Origin: Peromyscus leucopus
Taxonomy: Eukaryota > Chordata > Mammalia > Rodentia > Cricetidae
NCBI RefSeq assembly: GCF_004664715.2
Contig: NC_051074.1
Coordinates: 20,170,558-20,234,557, forward strand
DNA length: 64,000 nucleotides
Direction of reading: 5' to 3'
Shown: piece after piece, positions 1 to 10,599 of the stretch
How the letters are laid out: each line of letters starts with the position of its first letter
How positions within the stretch are numbered: position 1 is the stretch's first letter
The notes under the pieces: generated by a model
Told to the model about the DNA's origin: nothing
What the model saw: only the letters and a program-made list of their open reading frames with translations
The model's database searches: none
Translations under genes and position numbers: made by a program

Positions 1-128
1 TTAAAGCAAATCCACAATGGGCACAGTGTCTCATGCTTGAGAGGCTGAGGCAGGAGAATTGTCCTGAGGTTGAAGCCAACTTTGACTACTGGCTACCTAG
101 TGATACCTTGTCTCAGATCCCTTCTGTA
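1..128 (+). repeat. Diverged 7SL-derived SINE (old B1/PB1-like)
   Basis: The segment contains a recognisable but decayed 7SL-like body, with 'gaggctgaggcaggagaatt' followed by a gaggttgaagccaac block and a ccttgtctcaga end. It is much more diverged than the other B1 copies here, so it is probably an early rodent or proto-B1 element. It runs off the left edge of the window. Confidence 0.5.
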
Positions 129-147
129 ATTAATCGCATCCATGAAC

Positions 148-183
<36 letters not shown>

Positions 184-186
184 CAA
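148..186. repeat. (AAT)n microsatellite
   Basis: About eleven AAT units follow the degenerate SINE, which suggests growth from its A-rich tail. Confidence 0.95.
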
Positions 187-194
187 TAAGATTT

Positions 195-340
195 CTAAGT
201 ATTGGACACTGGATATAAGTTAAGCACTATTCTAAAATTTTCCCCGTGACTTTTTTTCGCATAGCTATCCTGTGATGTAGATATTGTTATGTATTGTTAT
301 AGCCATTTACAAGAAAAGTGTCTGAAGAGAGAAATTTTGT
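195..340 (-). repeat. MIR SINE fragment, interrupted by a B1
   Basis: In reverse-complement MIR order the sequence shows a 'gttaagcactattctaaaa' block, a 'gctatcctgtgatgtagat' block and a 'tttacaagaaaagtgtctga' block. This is the tail-to-core part of the mammalian-wide tRNA-derived SINE. The B1 at 354-500 lies directly after it. Confidence 0.7.
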
Positions 341-353
341 TTTGCTTTGTCTT

Positions 354-500
354 TTTGATTTTTTAAGTAGGGCTTCTCTGTGTAATAGTCCTGGCTGTCC
401 TGGAACTCACTTTGTAGACCAGGCTGGCCTCAAACTCAGATATCTGCTTGCCTCTGTCTCCCAAGTGCTGGGATTAAAGGTGTGTGCAGCACCACTCAGC
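354..500 (-). repeat. B1 SINE
   Basis: A nearly full-length B1 in reverse orientation. It has the T-rich start (reversed A tail), 'gtagaccaggctggcctcaa', and 'ctgggattaaaggtgtgtg'. It is moderately diverged and sits beside an older MIR. Confidence 0.9.
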
Positions 501-654
501 TAACAGAGATTCTTTAATTTGTTCATGTTTTTAAAGAGCAGGAACAACATTTGAAACCAGGTTGACTGAATGCCTAAACCCTCATGCTGGATCATTTTGA
601 CACACTCTCTGTTGATGCATTTGCATCCGGTAGGCATCCGTCCTTGCATACTTT

Positions 655-790
655 GAAGTAGTGGATTAAAACAATGAAATCCTGGGGCTAAGAAGCTCTG
701 TGTTCAAACCCTGGCCACAGCAATTCGTAGCTACTACCCTCTCCAATGATTCAAAGGATTTCATGAGATCAAATGAAAAGGCAATCTTCA
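655..790 (+). repeat. MIR SINE fragment
   Basis: The head-like 'gtggattaaaacaatgaaat', the 'tgtgttcaaaccctggccac' segment (box B-like ttcaaacc) and a later 'catgagatcaaatgaaa' block follow the order of MIR. Divergence is high, so borders are approximate. Confidence 0.5.
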
Positions 791-1032
791 AGGTTTGGAA
801 TGGAGGTGTAGACACATGGCCAACCCATCTCCCTAACCCTCAAGAAGAGTGGTTCTTACCCAACCTATTCTCCTCACTTCAAGGAATCAGCCTTTACAAA
901 AGCCTTCCTTCAACAAATGCCTGCTGCATCTTACTGCCAAATCTATCCTAGGTGCTGCTGATTTAACCATCAACAGTACAGGTCAAACTCTTCTTCTTCA
1001 AGTGTTATTTTCCTGCTGTGACCTCCCAGGAT

Positions 1033-1110
1033 GCCCCATTACTTACAGGATAAGGCTCAAACCTTGTGGCAAGGAACAGTTAAATATTTTGAGTGCCCTG
1101 CTTCAGCCAT
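1033..1110 (+). repeat. L2 LINE 3' fragment (weak)
   Basis: The block 'ttacaggataaggctcaaac' resembles the conserved 3'-UTR segment of L2 (cagGATAAAGTCCAAAC type). Only this short core can be matched by eye. Confidence 0.4.
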
Positions 1111-1224
1111 GGAGAATAGGTTACCATGTGGTCCAAAAGAGATACTGGAAATCCATGACTTGGGTAGGTAGGAGATGAGATAGAAGTGAAGGTGGAGAAA
1201 AGGTGCTAACAGCTTCTCAGGATC

Positions 1225-1335
1225 ACAGACTAGAGCTCAGGGAAACGTGAATCCTGGCTCTGCTCAGGAGCTCTGTAAGCTCTCTGGTTCCCTGCTCTCC
1301 TGTAAGCTTCAGGAGGATGGGGCTGAATCATTCCC
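1225..1335 (+). repeat. Possible MIR fragment
   Basis: A 'gaatcctggctctgctc' block followed by 'ctctggttccctgctctcct' is MIR-like, but similarity is low and the tail is not visible. Confidence 0.3.
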
Positions 1336-3239
1336 ATCATAAAATCCCCATGTCCCAACCCAGGCCATATAGAAAGAGTTTAATGTGTGTTCCAATGAAA
1401 GGGTTTTAGCTGTCTAATCATCTGGGTCATTCATGTTTTTCCTCTAAAACCAAGTGAGATCCCCAGACATGATGGCTGTACCTGAGGACTCTTCCAAACA
1501 AAGATCCCAACCCTTACCCCAAATTACTGTGCATCTACTTTTTCTAACACTGTCAGGTAATTTGCATGCACATTTGTGTTTGTGATATGCTCGCTTAGAT
1601 CATTTAGTGGTTCTGAAGAAAATATGAGCAGCTCTATAATACCACACTTCAAAACTGTCCATTTTCTTAAACCCCTGGGAACAAAAGGCAGGGCAGAGCC
1701 TCAATCCACTATAATAAGACTGACCTGAGGTCCTGCAAACCTCCTTAGATACATTGGCACCCAAGAGGGAAGGGCTTTATAGTTCCTGACAAAGTTAGGA
1801 AGCTGGAGCTAGAAAAAAAATTGCATTTGCCAACCTGGAAACATTAAAGAAAGTTTGTTCTTTTGTACAATCATTTAGCAATAAGGTGAACCTTGCCAGC
1901 CAGATTTATTGGGATATTGGATTTTATGTTTCTTGTATCGAATAATATTTTTTACATTGTTTATGCCTAAATAAATCTGTCTTCTGTTTTACACCGCCCT
2001 GTTGCATTGCTGCTTACAGACAAAGGCCCAGGCAGCATAATTTCCTCTGCCCTTGGGACATGCTGTCGTACATTAAAACTCAGGCACATAGAGAAGACAG
2101 CAGGGAATTTCAATGCGCTCCGGAAAGTTGCATGGAAACAGTGAAGGTATAAAGCCCACCAACAAGATGGGGGTTTTGATCTTGTTCTATCTAGTTTCTG
2201 CCTGGCAGACACTGATATTCAAACCCAAAGACGATCATTTCAAAGTCAAAATCTGTGCCCTAAAGCCCTCGGATAGCAGCCGGCTCTCACGACAGCTATT
2301 TTGTAACACCCATGGCTCAGCGCCCATCAGTGCCTATGTGATTTTGACTCGTTGTGTGATCTGTGTAGAGAAATGGAATCGGTAAATAGTGAAGTGGGGG
2401 GAAAAACTACAATCAGATTATAGTTTAAAAATAACTTAAATTTTTGCAAAGGAAATAATGACAATTATAAAGCAAATTAATGTAGACCTTTCTTTATGCT
2501 TCTAAAAGGAAAAGAAATTGCTCTCACTTTGAACAGACAGGATAAAAATGTCCATTTGTATTACAGTCTTTATCCGTTAGTCTGCTTTATGATTTGATTT
2601 TAGGTTTTCATTGTTCCAGGGCAATTTTACAGATTGAATCTTAAAAGGATTATAAACCACAAAAGCCATTTTAAATTCTGCACGGAGTTAATACACCCCC
2701 TGTAACTCTCCGCATTTGTCTTTGGGATTTTATAAGAAAGTTTGTTGACACGTTCCCCTTTCATTTGTTTCTTAGAATATATTTTGTATAAAAATTTGTC
2801 AAACACTGATGCCTGTCTCATTTGATGTGTTTTAAAATATGCCAGCCAATCAGCATAATTCCAAATGTCAAATGTACTAGTATTTTCCTTTATTTTTCTG
2901 TATTAAAATACTACCGTAAATTGAAATCATCTGGTGATGCACCAGCCATGAATAGAAACTCTTTTCCCCCTGGAGTTTTCCTGTGACTAAAGGATGACTG
3001 TGTCTTCCTCAGTTTGAGCAGCTATTCTTGATGGCATCGTGGAACTTAGCTGGTCGGTGCTCCTGGGCAAGCCTGGAAGGTGAATGATGCTTAAAATCAG
3101 ACAGGGACAATAGAAGAAATGAATTCGTCCACCCGGACAAGAGGAGCCCCAGAATATTAAGGCAAGTTGAATAATAGGACACTTCAAAGAGAAATGAGTA
3201 ACTAATATTAAAATATAAATGTAAAGAATACAAAATTTG
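1336..3239. other. Unique non-coding sequence
   Basis: No repeat family, long reading frame or splice-bounded exon is recognised. The part from about 2440 to 2900 is A/T-rich, contains several AATTA and TTTGCA-type motifs, and lacks obvious repeat decay, so it could be a conserved non-coding stretch. Confidence 0.5.
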
Positions 3240-3565
3240 GTCTAAGGCTTTCAGTGTAAATAGCAAACTGCAGCCTAACTTAAGCCTAGTGTCCTGTAAC
3301 AAGCAGCTGGGTCTTAGCCAATCAGAGGAAGCAAACCTCAACCAATCACAGGCTGCTAGCTGATCAGGCCATGTCCGTATAAGGCAAGCACTTACCTGCA
3401 ACCAATCAAACTGGTTTTGAATCCCATGCTCTTTCCCTGCCTGTGATTTGCCTGCTGGGGCTGTTGGGTAGAGAGCTCTTTGAGCCTCTCCTGTGTCTGA
3501 ATGTGGTCTGATTCATGAATGTCCTTTGCTCATATTAAACTAAATCTAGCTTGTCTAGGTCTTTT
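3240..3565 (+). mobile_element. LTR-like segment with CCAAT boxes
   Basis: Two CCAAT-type motifs (gccaatcagagg near 3318, accaatcaca near 3340), a TATA-like gtataagg near 3375, and a polyadenylation-like attaaacta near 3536 are in the order expected of a retroviral U3-R-U5 region. Terminal dinucleotides and target duplication were not found, so the family and limits are uncertain. Confidence 0.45.
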
Positions 3566-3581
3566 AAAAACACATTTGTCT

Positions 3582-3702
3582 GGCTCTGCCTCCCTCTGTG
3601 AGTTCGAGGCCAGCCTGGTCTACAGAGTGAGATCCAGGACAGGCACCAAAACTACACAGAGAAACCCTGTCTCAAAAAACCAAAAAAATACAAAACAAAA
3701 AC
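3582..3702 (+). repeat. B1 SINE with inverted 5' end
   Basis: The 3' part is a good B1 (tctgtgagttcgaggccagc onward, A-rich tail). It is flanked by a perfect 16-bp target duplication (3566-3581 and 3703-3718). The first ~13 bases, ggctctgcctccc, are the reverse complement of a more 5' part of B1 (gggaggcagagcc). The copy is therefore 5'-truncated with a short 5' inversion and a small junction deletion. Confidence 0.9.
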
Positions 3703-3718
3703 AAAAACACATTTGTCT

Positions 3719-5294
3719 CCCTTCATTGTTCTCTTCACAATTCAAGCACAGAGGTTAGGTTTTTATTGTGTGAGTTCCCAGTGTAAGAGCCCCCAACCAG
3801 ATAGACCTGGGTGAGTCCATTAGGACCAGGAGTTGGATGGAGAATGCACAAGGAGTACAGAAACCTTGTGGAGGGTTGATTCTTTGGAAACAGACAAAGG
3901 ATAGAGAAGCCGCACAGGACCCAATTCAGTACGAGGTGCATACATTCTCTCTAAGGACATGTTGTGTACAATAATGCCCGAGTACCACCCAGTTTATCCT
4001 CTAGCCTTCCCAATCCCTGCTGCCCCTCTCCCCTCATTCTTGACTTTTTTCCTAAGCTCAAGGAAGTCCAGCCCTAGAATCCATAAAGTAGCCCTGTCTC
4101 TGGCCCACATCACACATGGGGGCACAATGTACTATGTACCCTTCAGCAAGCCTGTATTGGGCGATAGCAGAGCTTAAGTCAAGGGATTACCCTAGTTCAA
4201 AGTAGCAACCAACTAGGTCCTTGCCACATCCAGAGGTCAATGTGGCCAGTGTTGGCAAGGAAGCCCAAGGAATCTGGGTCTCACAGAGCCTCATGATGTC
4301 ATTACTCACCGGGTTTCTAGTTTGCTGGCCACAGAGACACCAGCAAATTAGATAGAGGTTTCTTTTGAATTTGCAATCTCAAAGCCAGTATCTTGCACAT
4401 GGAATAGGTGTCCTAGGCGTGGCTAGTTGATGATAGATTTTTGTTTACACTCTGCTGTGTTTAAACAGGTGACTACAAGGAATGTTCATTTATTTGTGAT
4501 TGTATTGGCTTTTCTTAAACCTTTGGCTAAGACAGTAATCAGGTATAAGCACAATATGATTACTGACGACTGAACTATCCCTCCGTGGTACTATAATGCG
4601 TACCTGAGCATCAGGGTTTTGTGAAACAATATGTAGACGCAGTAAGATTTCCCAATAGAGTCCAAGAGACCTTTGTTTTATCTTCTTGCCTTTCTTATTT
4701 AAATTCTCTGGCATCACTTTTAGCTGGGCTGATGGCAGCAATGGAGGTATCTGTGTGCCTTTCTATGCTGAACTGGAAGGCAATGGTAAACTTCCAAAAG
4801 GCCATTCGGGTCACATGTCACAGGCTATCAGTGGTCTTAAAGCCTTTAGTGGAATAGATGGCCCCAAGTCTCCCAGGCTTCTGCTTGGCCCCAGGCCAGC
4901 ACTGCTAATGGTACTCTCCCCCTAACAACAACAACAACAACAACACAGCTGACTTGACAACTAGAGCAACATGGTGGCCCATGGTGAGTGTTTTGATTTG
5001 ACAAAGAGCAGTTATCAAGCAGGCAGACTTCAGCAGCTGTTTTGTAGTTTGAATTTGGGCTTACTGAAACACATTGTTGTCTCACATCCTAACCTCGTGA
5101 CAGGTAGATTTCTGTTGCTTGAAAAGAGGAGCTCAGAATGAGGGGCATTGGTAAAAGTTCCTTTTGCTGCATTCCTCAAAAGAGAAATTCTTCCTAAAAG
5201 GTGAGAATGTAGTCATTACCTCAGTTCCTTAGTCACTATCCATTATTTGCACTGTATCGCCCACACATTCACAAATGCCTCGGGACAAAACTGA
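3719..5294. other. Unique non-coding sequence
   Basis: No gene or dated repeat is recognised apart from the short ACA tract listed separately. Reading frames here are short and without family similarity. Confidence 0.5.
4924..4946. repeat. (ACA)n microsatellite
   Basis: Seven AAC/ACA units are seen directly. Confidence 0.9.
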
Positions 5295-5625
5295 GTCTCA
5301 ACAGTGTTTGCACAGTGCATGGGTGTTTGCACAGTGCATGGCACTCAATAGTGTTTTCACAGTGCATGGTTCTCAATAGTGCTTGAAAAGTGCATGGTCC
5401 TCAATAGTGTTTGCACAGTGCATGGTACTCAATAGTGTTTGAACAGTGCATGGCTCTCAACAGTGTTTGCACAGTGCATGGCACTCAACAGTGTTTGCAC
5501 AGTGCATGGCACTCAACAGTGTTTGCACAGTGCATGGCACTCAACAGTGTTTGCACAGTGCATGGTTCTCAACAGTGTTGGCATAGTGCATGGCACTCAA
5601 TAGTGTCTGCATAGTGCATGGTGCT
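5295..5625. repeat. 28-bp minisatellite, about 11-12 copies
   Basis: The unit is ctcaacagtgtttgcac plus agtgcatggca (28 bp). Central copies (about 5450-5560) are nearly identical, while outer copies carry changes, and one near the left end is shortened. Because 28 is not divisible by three, the open frame across it changes phase and closes over 84 bp; it is not evidence of a protein. The unit resembles the 3' end of MIR (gcacagtgcctggca...ctcaataaatg), so the array may have been seeded in a MIR tail. Confidence 0.95.
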
Positions 5626-6499
5626 GCCGGTGAGTAGATGAAATGAGAAGCATCTAAGGATATGCAGTGTCCTCTCAGTTGGCTGTGCCTCACTTCTCTT
5701 TTTCTCCACTGCCCACCTGTCCTTGTAGAAGAGGACATGGACAGCAACATCATAAATCCCAGGACATGAGCATCCATGTCAGTGGAGAGACACGGGAGAA
5801 AGATGTACCGTCTGCAGCTTACTGTACAGTGCTGGAATTTGCTTCACATTCCAAAGACCTGAGTTCACTTCATATCCTGTCTAGTTGTATAGACCACATA
5901 GTCTAATTCTCTGGCAGGCTAGATTCCTTAGAGTATACTCTATGTTTGCAGAAAAATGAAATTACCTGAGGACGTCTGTCAGGAGGGATCACCGTGGTCA
6001 AGGGACTCATTGTTAAACTGGTTTTGGTTCTATTTACTATGTTTATTGTTATACATGATTCACAAACTCATACTCCACTGTATATTCTTGTCCACACAAT
6101 AAAGATATTAGCTATTTCACATTCTGCCAAATAAATGGTTTCCTACATCCACTTCTTATTTCAATGATGAAAAATCAATAACACTTTAAACGCTTTGGTG
6201 CTGTGGACAATTAGCCTAGTTGACAAGTATAACTAATATAAGGGAGGAACCTACTAGAAGAGCATCAGCTAAGGAAGGAGCAAAGATTCCAGGGAAGCAA
6301 AACACACTTCTGATACACAGTAGACTTAGAAAGTAACTCCTAGGCATTTATACAAAAGCTAAATGCCGAAAACCATAGTGTGGGCATTGGCCAGACTATA
6401 TTTGATGGTGAGAGCCTGGTTCACATAAGGCTGGAGAGGTTCTGTTCCCACAAGCCAGAACAGGAAGCCCCGTGGGGAACTCAAAGAAGTAGACACAAG
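5626..6499. other. Unique non-coding sequence
   Basis: No confident repeat or gene. The last part (about 6290-6490) may be flanking DNA of the ancient L1 into which the next element inserted, but I could not match it. Confidence 0.45.
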
Positions 6500-6969
6500 T
6501 GTAGCACGAATCTTAAAAGGTCTTATTAATAAAAACAAACCTGGAGCCAGGTACTGGGGAAGATCAGAGAAACAGAACAAGCCACAGCTTCCTCACCTCA
6601 GCAGTTCCTCAGCTGATCTTGTTCCCCAGACTGGAAGCTTTGAGTCCTCATCCAAATGGATCTCAGCTGAACTGCTGCTCAAAAGCCTAAAAGCTTAACC
6701 AGGTTATAGTTCCTTGTCCTCACGCCTTAGATACCTTTCTGCTTCCTACCATTACTTCTGGGATTAAAGGAGTCACAATGCTTGGCTGTTTCCAGTGTGG
6801 CCTTGAACTCACAGAGATCCAGGCAGATCTTTGCCCCTGGAATGCTAGGATTAAAGGCGTGTGCTACCACTGCCTAACCTCTATGTTTAATATTGTGGCT
6901 GTTCTGTTCTCTGACCCCAGATAAGTTTATTAGAGTGCACAATATTTCGGGGAACACAATACCACCACA
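6500..6969 (-). mobile_element. Chimeric LTR-like element carrying B1 modules, copy A
   Basis: On the + strand this begins tgtagcacgaatc and ends accaccaca, so it has TG...CA ends. It is bounded by acaag at 6495-6499 and 6971-6975 (the identical stretch extends to 8 bp, acaagtgt). Inside are reversed B1 head modules ('attaaaggcgtgtgctacca', 'gggattaaaggagtcac'), and a unique part with 'gaacagaacaagccacag'. A second copy in the other orientation is at 30549-31044. I do not know a family name for it. Confidence 0.8.
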
Positions 6970-6984
6970 TACAAGTGTCTTGCC

Positions 6985-8775
6985 CCAGTCGAGAGGACTA
7001 AACATTGTCCTAGTTTCATGTAACTAATTTCAAAAGGAAGATTTGAGTTGAAAAGACACACCATCTCTAAGTATCCACATCCCAGAGTAAAGCCATAATG
7101 CTACCTACAGGCACGTAGACATAGGCAGCATCTAAAAAGGTAGAATATTCAGAGCCTGCCATATGTGAAAATTTACCAGGTGTGCAGAGAAACAGAAGAA
7201 CACAATGCAGCATAAAGTGGAAAATTGGTGCTTAGACCAACACAGAGGCAACCCAGATGTCAGAACGAAAAGAGTTGTAGGTACTTTCATGCATTCAAAA
7301 TGTTAGAAGTAGACTCAAGTCAAGTTTGAATGGGCTATAATCACAAATACGTAAGACAAACACCTGCCAACTGACAGAAATACCGGTACAGTTATGAGAG
7401 TTCTGCCCTCACTCAGTATAGAAAAACAGGAAGCACACTTATTCTCCTGACGTGAAGCAAGAAAGGGTACAAATATATAGTACATATATTATATGTAATT
7501 ATTTTGTTTATATGTTTTAGATATATTTTGTTTCTGTGTATATATTCACACATCTGTATATATTTATATATTATATATTTATACAGAACTATACTTATAT
7601 ATTTACATGTTATACTTATAATATATTGTATATTTATATTTTATATATTATATAATCATATTTTTGTTATTTATTTATATGTATTGAATATAGTTTATAC
7701 AAACATATAATACATATATTCATAGATTTTATATATTACATATAACATGTTATATATATTATGTACATATATATTTCTATATATGTCAAAATAATGTGCA
7801 AAACATTTAATGTAGGGCAACAAAAGATATTGTAGAGAGAAGGGAAACACTGAGGTAAGCCCTAAATATTTATTCATTAAACAGGCATTGCCACATTAGA
7901 TATTATAGAAGAAAAGATTAGTAAACTCAAAGACAGACATAAAACTCTGTGAAATGAGAACAAGAAAAGATTTATTCTTGCTTTTAAATAGAATAAAGCA
8001 TTAAGGAGTGATGGGACAATTTCAAACAAACATATATATGTACATATACATACACATACACATACACACATATTTAGAGTCCTGAAGGGGAAAGGCCAAA
8101 ATGTTTTAAGAAACTGATACTAAAATTTTCCTATATTTTAGAAAATCTATAAAATACTAATTAGCCCCCAGATTTTAGAAGCTCATTGAAGCTCAGACAC
8201 ATAAAGAAAAGGACACCAAGCCATACTACTTTTGAATCTCAAAAAACTGGTGGTCAGAAAACACCCAGAGCGACCAGAAAAAGAGGTTAAGTTGTGTGAG
8301 TGCATCTAGGGTGAAGACACTAAGGCACCCTCTGGAGACAACGCCCCCTAGAGGACAGCCGGTGTATTTTCAAAGTGCTCAACAGAACAAAAGCCTGCTA
8401 AGCCTGGATTCTGGGGCTGACAATGCCTTTCACAACAGGCAAAGTGCTAGTCTCAAACATGCAAAGTCTAAGCCTCCCTATGAAACCTTTTGAAGGCAGT
8501 GCTCAGACAAAGAGATGGCGTCAGATGGGAATGTAGGACAAGGATCGAAGGACAACAACAAGGGGACCTACCTGGGCAAATATATAATATTCATTTCCAT
8601 AGGTCAAGCCTCCGTGAAAACTAATGTAAACAAAAAATAACAGCAAGGCAGGAGATGGCTCAGGAGGGGTGACAGAGGAAATGCATGGGAGCCACAGCAC
8701 AATGACCAGGAGGACAGAGGAACTGGAACTGATACACACAAAATAGTTGTGTCTCCTTAGCTTCACAGATGAACC
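6985..8775 (+). mobile_element. Ancient L1 (L1M/HAL1-like), 5' block of a split element
   Basis: Decayed L1 text can be followed in order: 'gtgtgcagagaaacagaaga' near 7180, 'atagaagaaaagattagtaa' near 7904, 'gtgatgggacaatttcaaac' near 8008, 'agaagctcattgaagctcag' near 8178, 'tcaaagtgctcaacagaac' near 8370, and 'gcacaatgaccaggagg' near 8697. No open frame survives. The same element resumes at 17083 and 17880. It is interrupted internally by the AT-rich tract at 7470-7790. Confidence 0.75.
7470..7790. repeat. AT-rich low-complexity tract
   Basis: About 300 bp of alternating TA, TTTATA and ACATATA words lies inside the ancient L1. Reading frames across it encode only Tyr/Ile/Phe-rich low-complexity peptides and are not genes. 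Confidence 0.9.
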
Positions 8776-8939
8776 CCAGGCCTCAGTGTGGCAGTGTGGG
8801 GACAAAGGTCTTGGAGAGGTAGTGTCGGGAGGGTGGGGCTCCTGTGAGTGTGTCAGAGTAAGATGGTGATCCACAAGCCAGGAAGAAGTCTGACCAGGGG
8901 ACAAATCTGCCGCCAGCATGATTGATTTTCTCCCCTTGT
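8776..8939 (+). mobile_element. MLT1-type ERVL-MaLR LTR fragment
   Basis: The order 'ggtcttggagaggtagtgtc', gggagggtggggctcc, 'gatccacaagccaggaag', 'caaatctgccgccagcatga' matches the 3' half of an MLT1 LTR (…GGAGGGTGGAGCCCTC…CTGCAAGCCA…). A B1 is inserted at its 3' side. Confidence 0.65.
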
Positions 8940-8949
8940 GATCTTTTTT

Positions 8950-9101
8950 GTTTTGTTTTTCCAGACAGGGTTTCTCTGTGTAGCTTTGGAGCCTGTCCTG
9001 GATCTCACTCTGTAGACAAGGTTGGCCTCGAACTCACAGAGATCCACCTGGCTCTGCCTCTGGAGTGCTGGGATTAAAGGTGTGAGCCACCACTGCCCGG
9101 C
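8950..9101 (-). repeat. B1 SINE, full length
   Basis: A complete reversed B1 with the typical cricetid middle (tagctttggagcctgtcctg) and the end ccaccactgcccggc. It is flanked by gatctttttt at 8940-8949 and 9102-9111, a clear target duplication. Confidence 0.95.
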
Positions 9102-9170
9102 GATCTTTTTTTAAAAATTGGTATATTTTCATTGTGCATAGTAGTAGGTTTCATTAAAAAATAATTTCAA

Positions 9171-9336
9171 GCCGGGCGGTGGTGGCACACGCCTTTAATC
9201 CCAGCACTCGGGAGGCAGAGCCAGGCAGATCTCTGTGAGTTCGAGGCCAGCCTGGGCTACCAAGTGAGTTCCAGGAAAGACACAAAGCTACACAGAGAAA
9301 CCCTGTCTCGAAAAAACCAAAAATAATAATAATAAT
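9171..9336 (+). repeat. B1 SINE, full length, with (AAT)n tail
   Basis: Begins gccgggcggtggtggcacac and ends with an A-rich tail expanded to about seven AAT units. The target duplication aataatttcaa is at 9160-9170 and 9337-9347. It is only 69 bp from an oppositely oriented B1, so the two can pair as a hairpin when transcribed. Confidence 0.95.
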
Positions 9337-9434
9337 AATAATTTCAAGTACATTGTGTACGTTGACTATATTCACTTATTATGCCCTCCATTTTTAGCTC
9401 CCTTCCGTAGTCTTCCCACTTTCATCACATACAC

Positions 9435-9443
9435 AGGCGCGCG

Positions 9444-9478
<35 letters not shown>
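9435..9478. repeat. (CG/CA)n alternating purine-pyrimidine tract
   Basis: A ggcgcgcgcacgcgcgca start passes into (CA)n. Such tracts are favourable for Z-DNA. Confidence 0.95.
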
Positions 9479-9481
9479 TTC

Positions 9482-9752
9482 AATAGCTACTTTTCTATTG
9501 CTGTGATATTTGGATGAGCAGTTCCAGATGGATAAGGGTCCATCACCATCATGTGTGGGGAAGTAAGGCAGCTGGAGCAATAAGCTGAGCATTTACATCT
9601 TAAAGGGCAAGCAGGAATCAGAGAGAGCAAACTGGGAATGGTGTGTGGCTTCTGAAATTTCAGTGCCCAGTCCCCCAGTGGCAGAATTCCTGTAGCAATA
9701 CCACACCTCCTAATCCTATATAAAAGGTGCCACCAACTGGGGACGAATTACT
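9482..9752 (-). mobile_element. MT/ORR1-like MaLR LTR, diverged
   Basis: The start 'gctacttttctattgctgtg' and the end 'gccaccaactggggacga' are the reversed 3' and 5' parts of a rodent MaLR-type LTR. Between them, 'gcaggaatcagagagagcaa' fits the middle. Family naming is from memory. Confidence 0.6.
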
Positions 9753-9769
9753 TATAACTGCCCTGCCTG

Positions 9770-10590
9770 GTCAGTTAAAAAAAGGGGGGCACTCACCTGG
9801 ACTCCTCCTTCCCAAGTAAATCTCTTTCTCAAAAGAGTTTTGGGTGTGAAGATCTTCACTCACTGGTATAGAGAAGATCCTTGTTGAGATGTCCCTCAGT
9901 GGACAGAGCAAGAGAGAGCTGAAAAAGTAACATTTTTCTCTGGAGCCAGAGGAGATTGATACATTTCTGCAGGGATTTCCCCTTTTGGAGAGTGAAGCAA
10001 AATAAGCAACATCTTAGGCTGGAGAAGCAGAGCTCTGCTAGGAAGCACTTTTAAGTGGGGACTGAGCACAGCCCAGCTGTAGCAGTTCTCCAAAAGAGGA
10101 ACAGGATTGCTATATCCTGTGGGGAGACTATCCCCCATCACACCAGGTATAGCCTGACTCCTGAACCGTCAGGATACCCTTTACTGCTGAAGCAGTTCCA
10201 GGACTGACTCTCCAGGGCAGTCAGAAAAACTTCCCCTCCAGGGTTGAGCTGTCTCTTTGCAGCTCCAGCCATTAGAGCTGTGCTAAATAGCTCCAGGTGT
10301 CTGGGACGCCTCCAGGGCAGCGCTGTTCTGAGCAACTGGAAGTGTCCAGGATACCTTGCCCTTCAGGACTGAACTGTCTCTCTAGCAGCTCCAGCCATCA
10401 GAGCTGTCCTAAGCAGCTCTAGGTGTCCAGGACACCTCCAGGGCAAAGTTGTTCTGAACTGTCTCTTTGTAGCTCCAGCCATCAGAGCTATCCTAAGCAT
10501 TTCAAGGTGTTGCCTGACTCCTCAAGTAGTCAGGATACCTTTCCCAGAGTTGCAGAACTCACATTTTGGTGCCAAAACCTGGGACCAAAC
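9770..10590 (+). mobile_element. Retroviral LTR/leader remnant with internal repeats and PBS-like site
   Basis: A polyadenylation-like aagtaaatctctttctc lies near 9816. From about 10235 a module starting ga(g/a)ctgtctctttgcagctcc and containing 'cagctccagccatcagagct' is repeated about three times at 85-130 bp spacing. At 10563-10580 'tttggtgccaaaacctggga' resembles a tRNA primer-binding site, which normally sits just after the 5' LTR. Coding genes are absent; the internal region has been replaced by an L1 3' end. Confidence 0.45.
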
Positions 10591-10599
10591 CCATAGAGT

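Noticed and set aside
5411..5614. Repetitive Cys/His/Trp-containing ORF
   Set aside because: It is the 28-bp minisatellite read over 84-bp cycles, and it has no start context or homologue.
5295..5625. CRISPR-like regular spacing
   Set aside because: The repeats are directly abutting 28-bp units without unique spacers, and the context is mammalian.
9770..10590. A full provirus with gag/pol/env
   Set aside because: No retroviral coding frames are found on either strand; only LTR/leader-type sequence is visible.
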